64,000 nt of DNA, from assembly GCF_900172375.1 (NCBI RefSeq), contig NZ_FWFS01000002.1, positions 1 through 64,000 of the forward strand. The letters are read 5' to 3'. The position numbers and the translations under genes were made by a program. This document shows, piece by piece, positions 41,479 through 50,671 of this stretch. The DNA is from Aquimixticola soesokkakensis. Lineage in GTDB: Bacteria > Pseudomonadota > Alphaproteobacteria > Rhodobacterales > Rhodobacteraceae. The first letter of the stretch is position 1. Each line of letters begins with the position of its first letter. The notes beneath the pieces are model-generated. The model worked only from the letters and a program-made list of their open reading frames with translations, did not search any database and had not been told where the DNA came from.

Positions 41479-43851
41479 CTAGGCTCCCAAGCTGACGGTA
41501 TCGCCATCTGTGACGGCTTTGCCTGCGACCGAAACCTTGCGCGTTTCACCCTTGGGCAGGCGGATCGTGAACCGATCAAAGGCCGGTTTGAACCCGCCTT
41601 CGCTCATGAGGTCAAGGCGCAGGTCCTCATCCCCTGACAGGGTGGCGGTGATCAGGCAGTGATTGCCCGACAGCGCGTCACGCGCCAGACCGTCATCCTC
41701 ATAGCTGATGCTGCTGGTGTCGTTTTTCCCGTTGGCGGGGAAAACGGCCAGCACCCGCGTACCGCTGCTGGCATCGGCGCGGGTTGCGCCCTCGGCCAGC
41801 GGCAAGATAGCCCCCGCGCGCACGAACAACGGCATGGAGCCCAGCGTCACAGGCACCGTGATCTGCTGACCGCCCGCGTGCCACGCGCCTGACCAGAAAT
41901 CCCACCAGCCCGCCCCGTTGTCGGGCAGATAGAGCGTGCGGCTGGTCGCGCCTTCCTCCATCACGCTCGCCACCAAAAGGTCGCGCCCGAGCAGGAATTC
42001 GTCGCATTCCTCAAAGGTGCGCGCATCGTGTTCGTGATCAAGGAAGGTGGGGCGGATCATCGGCTCATCCGCCGTCACCGATTGGTAGAGCAGCGTGTAA
42101 AGATAGGGCACCAGCGCATAGCGCAGCGCCAGGGCGTCGCGCACCTGCGGCAGGATTTCGGGATACATCCAGGCTTCGTTCACCGTCGCATCATCGTTCC
42201 ACGAATGGATGGTGAAACGCGGGTGGAAGATACCGTTCTGGATCCAGCGCAAGAACAATTCGGGTTCGGGACGCGGGCCCGAAAAACCGCCGACATCATG
42301 ACCGACGTTGAAAATCCCCGACAGCGACAACCCCAGCCCCATGCGGGTGTTGTAGCGGATGGTTTTCCATGCGGTGCGGTTGTCGCCCGTCCAGGTCTGC
42401 GCGTAGCGCTGGATACCGGGCGCACCGGAACGCGAGATCAGATAGGGGCGTTCCTCGGGGTTGAAGGCAAGCTGCGCCTCTTCGGAGGCACGGGTCATCA
42501 GCACCGAATGCAGCGGGCGGATCAGCTTGATGTCGATCGCCTCGCCAAAGCCCTGACAGATCGCATGGCCATCCCAGACTTCGTATTCGTTGTTGTCGTT
42601 CCACGTAGAACCAATGCCATGCGCCAGCAGCTGGGTGGTCACGTTTTCCTTCCACCACGCGATGGTGTCGGGATTGGTAAAATCGAGGTGCGAGCCCTCT
42701 TCATCCCAGTAGGACGAAATTTCCGGCCTGTCCTCTTCGCTGTCGCGGATGAACAGACCGGCCTCGGCCACCTCACCGTAGCGCGGGTGATCGCGCAGCA
42801 GGCAGGGTTTGATATTGGCCACAAGGTTCACGCCCTCGGCGGCAAAATCGGCTGTCATCGCGTCGATATCGGGGAATTTCGCTGTGTTCCAGTTGAACAC
42901 ATAGCGCTTGGGGCCAATCGAGGTATAGCCCGAGGACATTTGAAAACTGTCGCAGGGAATGGCGAATTCGTCGATCTTTTCGAGGAAGGTCGAAAGCTGC
43001 ACCTGCGCATCTTCGGCGTCGGTGTAAAGCATGGTCGAGCCGGAATACCCCAAGGCCCAGCGTGGCGGAAAGGCCGTGCCACCGGTGATCGACGCCTGAC
43101 GTTTGACAAGCCCCAGAACATCGGGCGACCACGCAAGGTAGTAGTCCAGATCGCCGTCCTCGGCGCGGTACACGCGGTAGGGCTTGTGGTAGTTGTCAAG
43201 CTCGTTGCCCAGATCGAACCAGCAGCTCGACAGGTTGTCGTAAAACACCGAATAGCTACCCGCCTGCGCGGTGCGCGTCAGGGTGACGGGCAGGTGTTTG
43301 TACAGCGGATCGGTGCTTTCGGCGTCATAGCCCATCGCATCGAGGTTGCGCATTTCATAGCGCTTGCCGCTACGTTCGAGATCGCCGGATTTCTCGCCCA
43401 AACCATAGTGGCGTTCGCCGTGCTGGCGCAGAAAGAAATGCGAATGCGCCGACGTGCGCGTACCGGCCATATAGGCGCCGGTGGGGCGTTCTTGGGCAAA
43501 GGTTTTCCACGCACCGTCCACTTTTGCATCCCATGTCAGGCACAGGGGTGTCGCCACCGTCAGGCGCACCGAAGCAGTTTGCAAAACCAGCCTATCCGCG
43601 CCGCGATCAAGCGTGAAGGCAGGGCAGGAAAACCCGTCGTTGCTGTCACGAGAACGGCCTTCCCACGCGACATCGCTGTCCGGGGCGATGGACCATGTGC
43701 GATCCAACCGCCAGCCCGCCTCGCGCAGCATCGAGACCCGAAAGAGCGTGTCTTCGAGCACCGCGATCCGCAGGGACCGCCCGCCGTCGAGGGATAGGAT
43801 CACGCCAGTGGCGCTCTGATCCGCGACAGACCAGCTTTTGAGCGTTTTCAT
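41479..43851 (-). CDS. glycoside hydrolase family 31 alpha-glycosidase
   Basis: A 790-residue GH31 enzyme without a signal peptide, so cytoplasmic. The N-terminal beta-sandwich contains HYGLGEKSGDLERSGKRYEMRN. The (beta/alpha)8 barrel holds the nucleophile Asp419 in GSTWNDNNEYEV and the acid/base Asp490 in QTWTGDNRTAW. The C-terminal region has PLFVRAGAILPL, the family's usual metal-free sandwich start. GH31 includes alpha-glucosidases, alpha-xylosidases and sulfoquinovosidases; the specificity is unclear. Placement between TRAP permease genes and uxuB-uxaC suggests that it splits an imported alpha-linked uronic-acid disaccharide, giving a uronate for the operon's other enzymes. That role is inferred. 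It is 14 bp after dctM. Confidence 0.88.
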   Translation of the reverse strand: MKTLKSWSVADQSATGVILSLDGGRSLRIAVLEDTLFRVSMLREAGWRLDRTWSIAPDSDVAWEGRSRDSNDGFSCPAFTLDRGADRLVLQTASVRLTVATPLCLTWDAKVDGAWKTFAQERPTGAYMAGTRTSAHSHFFLRQHGERHYGLGEKSGDLERSGKRYEMRNLDAMGYDAESTDPLYKHLPVTLTRTAQAGSYSVFYDNLSSCWFDLGNELDNYHKPYRVYRAEDGDLDYYLAWSPDVLGLVKRQASITGGTAFPPRWALGYSGSTMLYTDAEDAQVQLSTFLEKIDEFAIPCDSFQMSSGYTSIGPKRYVFNWNTAKFPDIDAMTADFAAEGVNLVANIKPCLLRDHPRYGEVAEAGLFIRDSEEDRPEISSYWDEEGSHLDFTNPDTIAWWKENVTTQLLAHGIGSTWNDNNEYEVWDGHAICQGFGEAIDIKLIRPLHSVLMTRASEEAQLAFNPEERPYLISRSGAPGIQRYAQTWTGDNRTAWKTIRYNTRMGLGLSLSGIFNVGHDVGGFSGPRPEPELFLRWIQNGIFHPRFTIHSWNDDATVNEAWMYPEILPQVRDALALRYALVPYLYTLLYQSVTADEPMIRPTFLDHEHDARTFEECDEFLLGRDLLVASVMEEGATSRTLYLPDNGAGWWDFWSGAWHAGGQQITVPVTLGSMPLFVRAGAILPLAEGATRADASSGTRVLAVFPANGKNDTSSISYEDDGLARDALSGNHCLITATLSGDEDLRLDLMSEGGFKPAFDRFTIRLPKGETRKVSVAGKAVTDGDTVSLGA

Positions 43852-43865
43852 CTTATGTCTCCGGA

Positions 43866-45164
43866 TCAGTAATTGAGGATCAGTTGCGGCAGGAAGAGGC
43901 TGATTTCAGGGACATAGGTCACGACCAGCAACAAAACGATCAGCACCGCATAAAAGGGCATCATCGGTTTGATCACGCTGCCAATCGGCACCTTGCCGAC
44001 CGAACAGCCGATAAACAGCACCGAACCGACAGGGGGGGTGCACACCCCGATGCACAGGTTCATCGTCATCATGATGCCGAAATGCACGGGGTCCATGCCA
44101 AGGCTTTGCACCACGGGCAGGAAAATCGGGGTAAAGATCAGCAAAGCGGGCGTCATATCCATAAAGGTGCCGACAACCAGCAGGGCGATGTTGATGACAA
44201 GCAGGATGATCAGCGGGTTGTCGGACATGCCCAGCAACAGATCAGAGATCGAATAGGGAATATCGCCAAAGGCCATCGCGCGCGACATCCCCATCGAGGC
44301 GCCGATCATGAACAACACGATGGTGGTCGTCACAGCGCTTTCAAGCACGATTTTGGGCAGATCGCGCAGACCGATTTCACGGTAGACCGCAAGGGCGAGG
44401 AAAAGCGAATAGAGCACGGCAGCGGCGGAGGCTTCGGTTGCGGTAAAGACGCCGAATACGATGCCACCCATCACGACGACGATCAGGCCCAGCGGCAGGA
44501 TCGCGTCGCGCGCCGTGATCGCGATTTCGCGCCAACTGGGCTTGGGCGCCAGCGGATAGCCGCGTTTCTTGGCGATGATCGCCGCGACCGTCATCAGCGC
44601 CACCCCCATCAGGATGCCCGGCAGATAGCCCGCCACGAACAGCGCAGAAATCGAGGTACCGCCGGTGATCAGCGAATAGACGATGAAGGTGGTCGAGGGC
44701 GGGATCAGCAGACCCGTCGGGGAAGAGGCAATATTGACCGCCGCCGAGAAGGACGGATCATAGCCCGCCTTGCGTTGCAGCGGGGCCATCACGCCCCCGA
44801 CAGCCGCCGCCGACGCCACCGCAGAGCCGGAAATCGAGCCGAACATCATATTGGCGATGACGTTAACATGGGCCAACGCACCCGGAAGGCGGCCCCCGAT
44901 GACCTGCGCAAGGTTGACCAGTCGCATGGCCAGCCCGCCACGGTTCATAATGTTGCCCGCAAGGATGAAAAAGGGGATCGCGAGCAGCGTGAAACTGTCG
45001 AGGCCGGAGGCCATTTGCTGGGCGATGACAAAGACCGACTGGTCAAAGCTCATGAACAGCAGAAAGGTCAGCGCCGCCGAGATGCCGATGGAAAAGGCAA
45101 TGGGCACGCCCACGACCATGAGAACGCCAAAAGACGCAAAGAGGATGATTACAGCCCAGTTCAT
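43866..45164 (-). CDS. dctM: TRAP transporter large permease (DctM)
   Basis: A 432-residue hydrophobic protein with about 12 membrane segments. Characteristic features are LLAIPFFILAGNIMNRGGLAMRLVN, GSISGSAVASAAAVGGVMAP, LIPPSTTFIVYSLITG and, at the end, CIGVCTPPVGSVLFIGC. DctM proteins form the ion-coupled channel of TRAP importers and pair with DctQ and the DctP binding protein. The gene overlaps neither neighbour: 10 bp from dctQ and 14 bp from GH31. It is expected to import uronate or a uronate-containing disaccharide with the binding protein at 45987. Confidence 0.95.
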   Translation of the reverse strand: MNWAVIILFASFGVLMVVGVPIAFSIGISAALTFLLFMSFDQSVFVIAQQMASGLDSFTLLAIPFFILAGNIMNRGGLAMRLVNLAQVIGGRLPGALAHVNVIANMMFGSISGSAVASAAAVGGVMAPLQRKAGYDPSFSAAVNIASSPTGLLIPPSTTFIVYSLITGGTSISALFVAGYLPGILMGVALMTVAAIIAKKRGYPLAPKPSWREIAITARDAILPLGLIVVVMGGIVFGVFTATEASAAAVLYSLFLALAVYREIGLRDLPKIVLESAVTTTIVLFMIGASMGMSRAMAFGDIPYSISDLLLGMSDNPLIILLVINIALLVVGTFMDMTPALLIFTPIFLPVVQSLGMDPVHFGIMMTMNLCIGVCTPPVGSVLFIGCSVGKVPIGSVIKPMMPFYAVLIVLLLVVTYVPEISLFLPQLILNY

Positions 45165-45174
45165 TTGGCAGTCC

Positions 45175-45678
45175 TTACTCTACAGGAGGCGCATCGTTGA
45201 TCAGCTGCATCGGCAGGCGACCACGTGCCAGCTCGATCAGCGCGACAACGGCATAGGCAAGGATCACAACCCCTGCAAAGGGAATGGCGAGATAGACCAG
45301 ACCCATGGGAATTTGCAGCGAGGGCGAAATCTGCCCGGCGTCCAGCGTGCGCGACACCAGCTGATAGCCGCCCCAGATCATCACGAAGAGCGCGAAAGAG
45401 GCGACAAGCAGCGTGATACAGGCCTCGATGATCAACCGCGCGCGGCCCGTCATCATCATGGGAATCACGTCGATCGCAAGGTGGCGCCCCTGCCCGTAGG
45501 TATAGGCACCGCCGATCAGTGCGAGCCAGATAAAGAGAAAGCGTGCGATTTCATCCGTCACGGTCGAGGGCACGCCAAGCGCGTAGCGCGTGATCACCTG
45601 CCAGCTGACACAGCCGACGAGAACAACAAAAACAGACACGATAACCGTGACTTGAATGCCTTCCAGAATGCGTTTCAT
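45175..45678 (-). CDS. dctQ: TRAP transporter small permease (DctQ)
   Basis: A 167-residue protein with four predicted membrane helices. The loop SWQVITRYALGVPSTVTDEIARFLFIWLALIGGAY is the DctQ signature, in which the order R-Y and W-x-x-E/D-E-I-A-R are conserved. The ATG at 45678 is chosen because GGCAGGT lies 7 bp upstream; a more distal start would add an unconserved tail. It is the first gene of the dctQ-dctM-GH31-uxuB-uxaC operon, and its promoter region holds two UxuR-like operators. It mediates contact between the binding protein and the large permease. Confidence 0.9.
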   Translation of the reverse strand: MKRILEGIQVTVIVSVFVVLVGCVSWQVITRYALGVPSTVTDEIARFLFIWLALIGGAYTYGQGRHLAIDVIPMMMTGRARLIIEACITLLVASFALFVMIWGGYQLVSRTLDAGQISPSLQIPMGLVYLAIPFAGVVILAYAVVALIELARGRLPMQLINDAPPVE

Positions 45679-45820
45679 GCCGCACCTGCCCGACAAAAAT
45701 AGAGTGATGGAATGTCCCACGGTGTTCTCATAGCGCCCCCCTCCTCAAGGAATATTCACGACATCACCAAGCTTGACGCAGGCCTGCCGGAAGTTTGGCA
45801 AACATGGCCCCCGCGGCAAT

Positions 45821-45834
45821 ATTGGTCAACCAAT
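45821..45834. promoter_or_regulatory. UxuR/FadR-type operator, site 1
   Basis: ATTGGTCAACCAAT is a perfect dyad (ATTGGT, two-base centre, ACCAAT) with the AT-rich flanks of the UxuR/ExuR consensus. It lies between divergent dctQ and dctP. A GntR-family regulator of the FadR subgroup, which uses TGGTnnACCA sites, is encoded at 47115. Confidence 0.75.
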
Positions 45835-45904
45835 TTTATTTTCTGGTTGACAAGTTTGGGGTCTGAATGGTCTTCATTGCGGCACACCGGCGCCAAAATG
45901 GCAA

Positions 45905-45922
45905 AAATCGGTCAACCAATTT
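45905..45922. promoter_or_regulatory. UxuR/FadR-type operator, site 2
   Basis: AAATCGGTCAACCAATTT matches site 1 (45821-45834) with one mismatch in the left arm and the same AT-rich flanks. It lies 65 bp upstream of the dctP start. A half-site CTGGTTGACA lies between the two at about 45843-45852. The two sites could repress both arms, or loop the DNA between them. The surrounding 308-bp gap (45679-45986) holds nothing else I can name. Confidence 0.7.
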
Positions 45923-45986
45923 ACGACGTGACCGCCCGTCAGGATATACCCGTCACGTCGAAGTTTACGAGGGAGGAGAACCTTAA

Positions 45987-46967
45987 ATGACGAAAACACT
46001 ACGTACATTGATTCTTGCAGGGACGGCTCTGGCCGCTCTGGGCAGCGCTGCTGATGCGAAAACACTGCGCCTGAGCCACAACAACCCCCCCGATCACCCC
46101 CTGCATATCGCCATGCAGCTTATGGCGGATCGTGCCGAAGAACTCACCGATGGCGACCTTAAAATCCGCATCTACCCCAACGGCCAGCTGGGCAACCAGC
46201 GCGAGTCGATGGAACTGGTGCAGAACTGCTCGCTCGATATGGCAAAATCCAACACCTCCGAGCTGGAAGCCTTTTACCCCGAATACGCCGCCTTCAACCT
46301 GCCCTTCCTGTTTGAAAGCGAAGAGCATTTCTGGTCGATCATCAACGGCGACATCGGCGCTGAAGTGTTGACGGGGTCCGTCGACAACGGCTTTCGCGGC
46401 ATTTCCTACCTGACCGAGGGCGCGCGTTCCTTTTACGCCTCAAAGCCGATCAACAGCCCGGCCGACCTGCAAGGCATGAAAATCCGCGTTCAGCCCAGCC
46501 CCTCCGCGATCCGCATGGTCGAACTGCTTGGCGGCAACCCCACCCCCATCGCCTGGGGCGAACTCTACTCCGCCTTGCAGCAGGGCGTGGTCGATGGCGC
46601 TGAAAACAACCCCACGGCGCTCACCACCGGGCGTCACGGCGAGGTCGCCAAATTCTTCTCGCTCGACGAGCACACGATGGTGCCCTCGGTTGTCGTGATC
46701 TCCAACTGCGCCTGGGACGGCCTGAGCGACGATGAAAAAGCAGCCCTCGACACGGCGGCAAAGGAATCCATGTCCTTCCAGCGTGACCAGTGGCAGGGCA
46801 TCGTCGACGAGACCTTCGCCCAGGCCGAGGCCGACATGGGCGTGACCGTCGTCGAAGTGGACAAAGCCCCCTTCATCGAAGCCGTTGCACCGATGATCGA
46901 GGAAACCGCCGCGACCAGCCCTGAAATCGCCGATCTGATTTCGCGCATTCAAGCGGCTGCGAACTAA
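45987..46967 (+). CDS. dctP: TRAP transporter solute-binding protein (DctP)
   Basis: A 326-residue periplasmic binding protein with a signal peptide ending near SAADA (residue 24). The start TLRLSHNNPPDHPLHIAMQLMADRAEE and the block ADLQGMKIRVQPSPSAIRMVELLGGNPTPIAWGELYSALQQGVVDGAENN are the DctP hallmark, including the Arg that binds the ligand carboxylate. GGGAGGAG at 45971-45978 precedes the ATG. It faces away from its permease genes across the operator region, and its ligand should be a uronate. A terminator follows (46983-47014). Confidence 0.92.
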   Translation: MTKTLRTLILAGTALAALGSAADAKTLRLSHNNPPDHPLHIAMQLMADRAEELTDGDLKIRIYPNGQLGNQRESMELVQNCSLDMAKSNTSELEAFYPEYAAFNLPFLFESEEHFWSIINGDIGAEVLTGSVDNGFRGISYLTEGARSFYASKPINSPADLQGMKIRVQPSPSAIRMVELLGGNPTPIAWGELYSALQQGVVDGAENNPTALTTGRHGEVAKFFSLDEHTMVPSVVVISNCAWDGLSDDEKAALDTAAKESMSFQRDQWQGIVDETFAQAEADMGVTVVEVDKAPFIEAVAPMIEETAATSPEIADLISRIQAAAN

Positions 46968-46982
46968 GCGCCCCCAATGGTG

Positions 46983-47014
46983 GGTCCGGCCATCCTCCCA
47001 TGGCCGGACCTTTC
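46983..47014 (+). terminator. stem-loop terminator after dctP
   Basis: GGTCCGGCCAT at 46983-46993 and ATGGCCGGACC at 47000-47010 form a perfect 11-bp stem with a 6-nt loop, followed by TTT. It begins 16 bp after the dctP stop, so gntR needs its own promoter. Confidence 0.8.
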
Positions 47015-47114
47015 CCCAGCCCTGTTGCACGCGCGAGAGCTGTGACAAACTTGGTCCTGAGGACATAAAAAGACCCGGTGCCCGCGCGGCACGGATTGGG
47101 ATGGAGACCAAAGC

Positions 47115-47852
47115 ATGACCGATGAAGCCCGCCGTTATCAGGATGTCGCGCGTGAATTGCGCCGCCATATCGTTGCGCAGGGTTTCAACGTGGGCGATCG
47201 GTTGATGACCGAGCGCCAGATTGCCGAATTGCTCAATGTCAGCCGCGGATTGGTGCGCGATGCGGTGATCATGCTGGAAGTCGAGGGAACGGTGCAGGTT
47301 CGCAAAGGTTCGGGCATCTATCTAACCCGCAGCCCCGAGGGCGAAGTCCAACCCGACCATGACGACATCGGCCCGTTTGAATTGCTTCAAGCGCGGCAGC
47401 TTTTGGAAAGTGCGGTTGCGGGATTTGCCGCGGCGATGGTGACCAAGGCCGACGTGACGCGGATGCGTGAGGCGCTTGAAAGCGAACGCCGCAACATCGA
47501 GGCAGGCTCTGATGATTATTCCGGCGATGAGCGGTTTCACCGACTGATCGCCGAAGCGACCCAGAACGGCGTTTTGGTCAGCATGGTCGAAGACCTCTGG
47601 GCCAAACGCAGTCAAAGCCGGATGTGGGAACAGCTGCATCACCGGATTTTCGACGAAACCTATCGCCGCCAATGGCTGGACGATCACCACGAAATTCTTG
47701 CCGCTCTGCAAGCGCGCGATTCCAACCGTGCGCGTCAAGCCATGTGGGACCACCTGACCCATGTGTCCGACACGTTGATGGCGCTGTCGGATGTGGATGA
47801 TCCCGCTTTTGACGGCTACCTCTTTGCACCCCGTGCAAAGATTGCAATTTGA
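47115..47852 (+). CDS. GntR-family regulator, FadR subgroup (UxuR/ExuR-like)
   Basis: A 245-residue regulator. The N-terminal winged helix (residues about 8-75) has VGDRLMTERQIAELLNVSRGLVRDAVIMLEVEGTVQVRKGSG. The C-terminal FCD domain includes ARQLLESAVAGFAA and the metal/ligand residues in DERFHRLIAEAT and WLDDHHEILAALQARD (Asp-His pattern). FCD regulators commonly bind hydroxy-acid ligands, and UxuR uses fructuronate. Its place next to uxuA and the two TTGGT-type operators at 45821 and 45905 make it the probable repressor of this regulon. It lies 44 bp before uxuA on the same strand. Confidence 0.9.
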   Translation: MTDEARRYQDVARELRRHIVAQGFNVGDRLMTERQIAELLNVSRGLVRDAVIMLEVEGTVQVRKGSGIYLTRSPEGEVQPDHDDIGPFELLQARQLLESAVAGFAAAMVTKADVTRMREALESERRNIEAGSDDYSGDERFHRLIAEATQNGVLVSMVEDLWAKRSQSRMWEQLHHRIFDETYRRQWLDDHHEILAALQARDSNRARQAMWDHLTHVSDTLMALSDVDDPAFDGYLFAPRAKIAI

Positions 47853-47895
47853 TTTCGCAGTCAGAAAACTGCTTTAAAACAATACGGAGACAGAT

Positions 47896-49056
47896 GTGAA
47901 ACAGACATGGCGCTGGTTTGGGCCCGAGGACGCAATCAGTCTGCAAGACATCCGTCAGGCAGGCGCCAGCGGCATTGTCACTGCCCTCCACCACCTGCAA
48001 AATGGCGCGGTATGGTCGATCGAAGAGATCACCGCGCGGCGCGACATGATCGAAGCGGCGGGTCTGACGTGGGATGTGGTCGAAAGCATTCCGGTCCATG
48101 AGGACATCAAAACCGCGAGCGCGGGTTGGGAACAACACGCCAAGGCCTGGGCACAATCCGTGCGCAACCTTGGCGCCTGCGGCATCACCACCGTGTGCTA
48201 CAATTTCATGCCTGTGCTGGATTGGACCCGCACCAACCTGTGGTACGAATTGCCCGATGGCGCGCGCTGCCTGCGCTTTGACGCCACCGATTTTGCTGCC
48301 TTCGACATCCATGTGCTCCAGCGCAAAAACGCAAAAGCAGACCACGCACCGGCCCTGCGCGAGGCAGCCGCCAAACGCGCAGCGCAGATGTCGAACGCGC
48401 AGCGCGAGGCCCTGATTGGCACAATTCTGGCCGGTCTTCCGGGATCGGAAGAAAGCTATACGCCCGAAAGTTTTAACACCCGCCTGGAGGCCTATGCCGA
48501 CATCGGTGCAGATGAATTGCGGGCCAACCTGCGCGCCTTCCTGATGGCCGTTCTGCCCGCCTGTGAGGAAAGCGGTGTGGTGCTTGCCATCCATCCCGAC
48601 GATCCGCCGCGTCCGATTTTCGGCCTGCCGCGCGTGGTCTCCACCGCCGCCGACATGGATTTCATCGCCAACATTTCCGACAGTCCCGCGAACGGATTTA
48701 CGTTTTGCACAGGCTCCTACGGCGTTCTGCCCGACAACGATCTGCCGGCGATGCTGCGCAAACACGGCGCGCGCACGCATTTTTTGCACCTGCGCGCCAC
48801 CAAACGCGAAGCGGACGGGCTATCGTTCCACGAAGCGCCGCATCTTGACGGCGATGTGGACATGGTCGCGGTTGTGCGCGCGGCCCTTGAGGTCGAAACG
48901 GCGCGCGGCGTGACCCTGCCCTTTCGTCCTGATCACGGCCACGCCATTCTGGACGACAACACCCGAAAGACGGCTCCGGGCTATCCGCTGATCGGGCGCT
49001 TGCGCGGCATGGCCGAAATTCGCGGCATCGAACGCGCCCTGAAATCGGTGATGTAA
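47896..49056 (+). CDS. uxuA: mannonate dehydratase
   Basis: A 386-residue enzyme converting D-mannonate to 2-keto-3-deoxygluconate. It starts MKQTWRWFGPEDAISLQDIRQAGA in the family's usual manner, followed by ITARRDMIEAAGLTWDVVESIPVHEDIK, VCYNFMPVLDWTRTNL, LAIHPDDPPRPIFGLPRVVS, NGFTFCTGSYG and FHEAPHLDGDVDMV. The His and Cys residues that hold the Mn2+ sit in these blocks. The start codon is GTG at 47896 (ATG two bases upstream is out of frame). Cotranscription with gntR is likely. A terminator follows at 49060. Confidence 0.95.
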   Translation: MKQTWRWFGPEDAISLQDIRQAGASGIVTALHHLQNGAVWSIEEITARRDMIEAAGLTWDVVESIPVHEDIKTASAGWEQHAKAWAQSVRNLGACGITTVCYNFMPVLDWTRTNLWYELPDGARCLRFDATDFAAFDIHVLQRKNAKADHAPALREAAAKRAAQMSNAQREALIGTILAGLPGSEESYTPESFNTRLEAYADIGADELRANLRAFLMAVLPACEESGVVLAIHPDDPPRPIFGLPRVVSTAADMDFIANISDSPANGFTFCTGSYGVLPDNDLPAMLRKHGARTHFLHLRATKREADGLSFHEAPHLDGDVDMVAVVRAALEVETARGVTLPFRPDHGHAILDDNTRKTAPGYPLIGRLRGMAEIRGIERALKSVM

Positions 49057-49059
49057 CGC

Positions 49060-49088
49060 AAAAGGCCCCCCGGATCGGAGGGCCTTTT
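49060..49088. terminator. bidirectional terminator between uxuA and glpK
   Basis: AAAAGGCCC at 49060-49068 pairs with GGGCCTTTT at 49080-49088, with an extra C-C/G-G extension inside. Each strand ends in T4. It lies 4 bp after the uxuA stop and 4 bp before the glpK end. Confidence 0.85.
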
Positions 49089-49092
49089 ATCG

Positions 49093-50583
49093 TTAGAAGC
49101 TTAATGTTGCCTCGACAGCGCGCCGCCACGCGGCGTATTTTTGCGCGCGCAGATCCGGGTCGATCGCGGGCGTAAAGGCGCGCTCCACCGCCCATGTTTT
49201 CGCAAATTCGCCTTGATCGGGCCAGACGCCCGCCCGATGCCCCGCAAGCCATGCAGCCCCCAAAGCGGTCGTCTCGGTAATTTGCGGGCGATCCACCGGC
49301 GCATCCAGCATGTCAGACAAAAACTGCATCGCGAAATTGCTCGCCGACATCCCACCATCCACCCGCAACACCGACTGGCCACCACCACTGTTTTGCCAAT
49401 CGTCATGCATCGCATCGACCAGATCCCGCGTCTGGAACGCAACACTTTCAAGGGCGGCGCGGGCCAGTTCCGCCGGTCCCGAATTGCGCGTAAGCCCGAA
49501 AATCGCCCCGCGACATTCCGCGTTCCAATAGGGGGCCCCAAGGCCGGTAAAGGCCGGAACAAGAACAACATTTTGCGTCTCATCCGCTGTTTCCGCCAGC
49601 GGCTGGGTTTCGCCTGCATCGCGGATGATCTTCAACCCGTCGCGCAGCCATTGCACCACGGCCCCCGCCACAAAGATGGAGCCTTCCAACGCATAGGTCG
49701 GTTTCCCGTCAAGCTGGTAGGCGATGGTCGTCAGCAGACGGTTTTTCGATTCGACCGGCGTGTCGCCCGTGTTCAAAAGCGCAAAACACCCCGTGCCGTA
49801 AGTCGATTTCATCATACCGGTTTCAAAACAGGCCTGACCGACGGTCGCCGCCTGTTGGTCGCCCGCAACGCCCAGGATCGGAATTTCGCGCCCGAACAGG
49901 TCCGCGCGCGTCATGCCGAAATCGGAGGCGCAATCGCGCACCTCAGGCAGCACCGTCATCGGGATATCCAGCATGTCGCACATGGTCTGCGACCAACGGC
50001 CCTTGCGGATATCATACAGCATGGTGCGCGCCGCATTGGTCGCGTCTGTCGCGTGTACCCGGCCCCCTGTCAGCTTCCAGATCAACCACGTGTCCACGGT
50101 GCCAAAGGCCAATTCGCCCCGCGCGGCCTTGTCCCGCGCGCCCTCGACATTGTCCAACAACCACTTCAGCTTGGTGGCCGAAAAATACGGATCCAAAAGC
50201 AACCCCGTGCGGGCGGTGACCGTATCGCCGTGACCCTGCGCAACAAGGTTGCGGCACAGATCAAAGGTGCGGCGGTCCTGCCAAACGATGGCCCGATGCA
50301 AGGGCTGGCCGGTTTTGCGATCCCAGATCAACGTCGTTTCGCGCTGGTTGGTGATCCCGATACCGGCGATCTCGGAAATCGGCACGCCTGAACGCTCGAT
50401 TGCGGCCCGACAGGTCGCCGCCGTACTGGCCCAAAGGTCGGCTGCCTCATGCTCGACCCAGCCGCTGGCGGGAAAATGCTGCGCAAATTCTTCCTGCGCT
50501 TTGGCTACGATCCGCGCTTGCGCGTCGAACAAAATCGCCCGCGTTGATGTGGTACCTTGATCAATCGCCAGAATATGACCCAT
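49093..50583 (-). CDS. glpK: glycerol kinase
   Basis: A 496-residue FGGY-family kinase. The phosphate loop [34 protein letters not shown] and [15 protein letters not shown], with the glycerol-binding residues in LIWKLTGG and in VAGDQQAA, are all as in glycerol kinases. The C-terminal [19 protein letters not shown] holds the adenosine-binding loop. It phosphorylates glycerol to sn-glycerol-3-phosphate in the cytoplasm. It lies downstream of glpD on the same strand, separated by 80 bp that contain a 13-bp tandem repeat (50620-50671). No glycerol facilitator or ABC importer is nearby. Confidence 0.96.
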   Translation of the reverse strand: MGHILAIDQGTTSTRAILFDAQARIVAKAQEEFAQHFPASGWVEHEAADLWASTAATCRAAIERSGVPISEIAGIGITNQRETTLIWDRKTGQPLHRAIVWQDRRTFDLCRNLVAQGHGDTVTARTGLLLDPYFSATKLKWLLDNVEGARDKAARGELAFGTVDTWLIWKLTGGRVHATDATNAARTMLYDIRKGRWSQTMCDMLDIPMTVLPEVRDCASDFGMTRADLFGREIPILGVAGDQQAATVGQACFETGMMKSTYGTGCFALLNTGDTPVESKNRLLTTIAYQLDGKPTYALEGSIFVAGAVVQWLRDGLKIIRDAGETQPLAETADETQNVVLVPAFTGLGAPYWNAECRGAIFGLTRNSGPAELARAALESVAFQTRDLVDAMHDDWQNSGGGQSVLRVDGGMSASNFAMQFLSDMLDAPVDRPQITETTALGAAWLAGHRAGVWPDQGEFAKTWAVERAFTPAIDPDLRAQKYAAWRRAVEATLSF

Positions 50584-50619
50584 GTTTCAACTCCCCCCGT
50601 CTATCTTCATTTGCAACCT

Positions 50620-50671
50620 GTCTTCAGGCCCGTATTTTCAGGCCATATTTTCAGGCCATATTTTCAGGCCC
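50620..50671. repeat. 13-bp tandem repeat at the glpD stop codon
   Basis: TATTTTCAGGCCA repeats at 50633-50645 and 50646-50658, with the next copy ending CCC (50659-50671) and a degenerate copy (GTCTTCAGGCCCG) before them. The last copy contains the glpD stop codon (TGA on the minus strand, 50664-50666). If the array changes length, the distance between glpD and glpK changes, but neither reading frame does. Confidence 0.8.
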
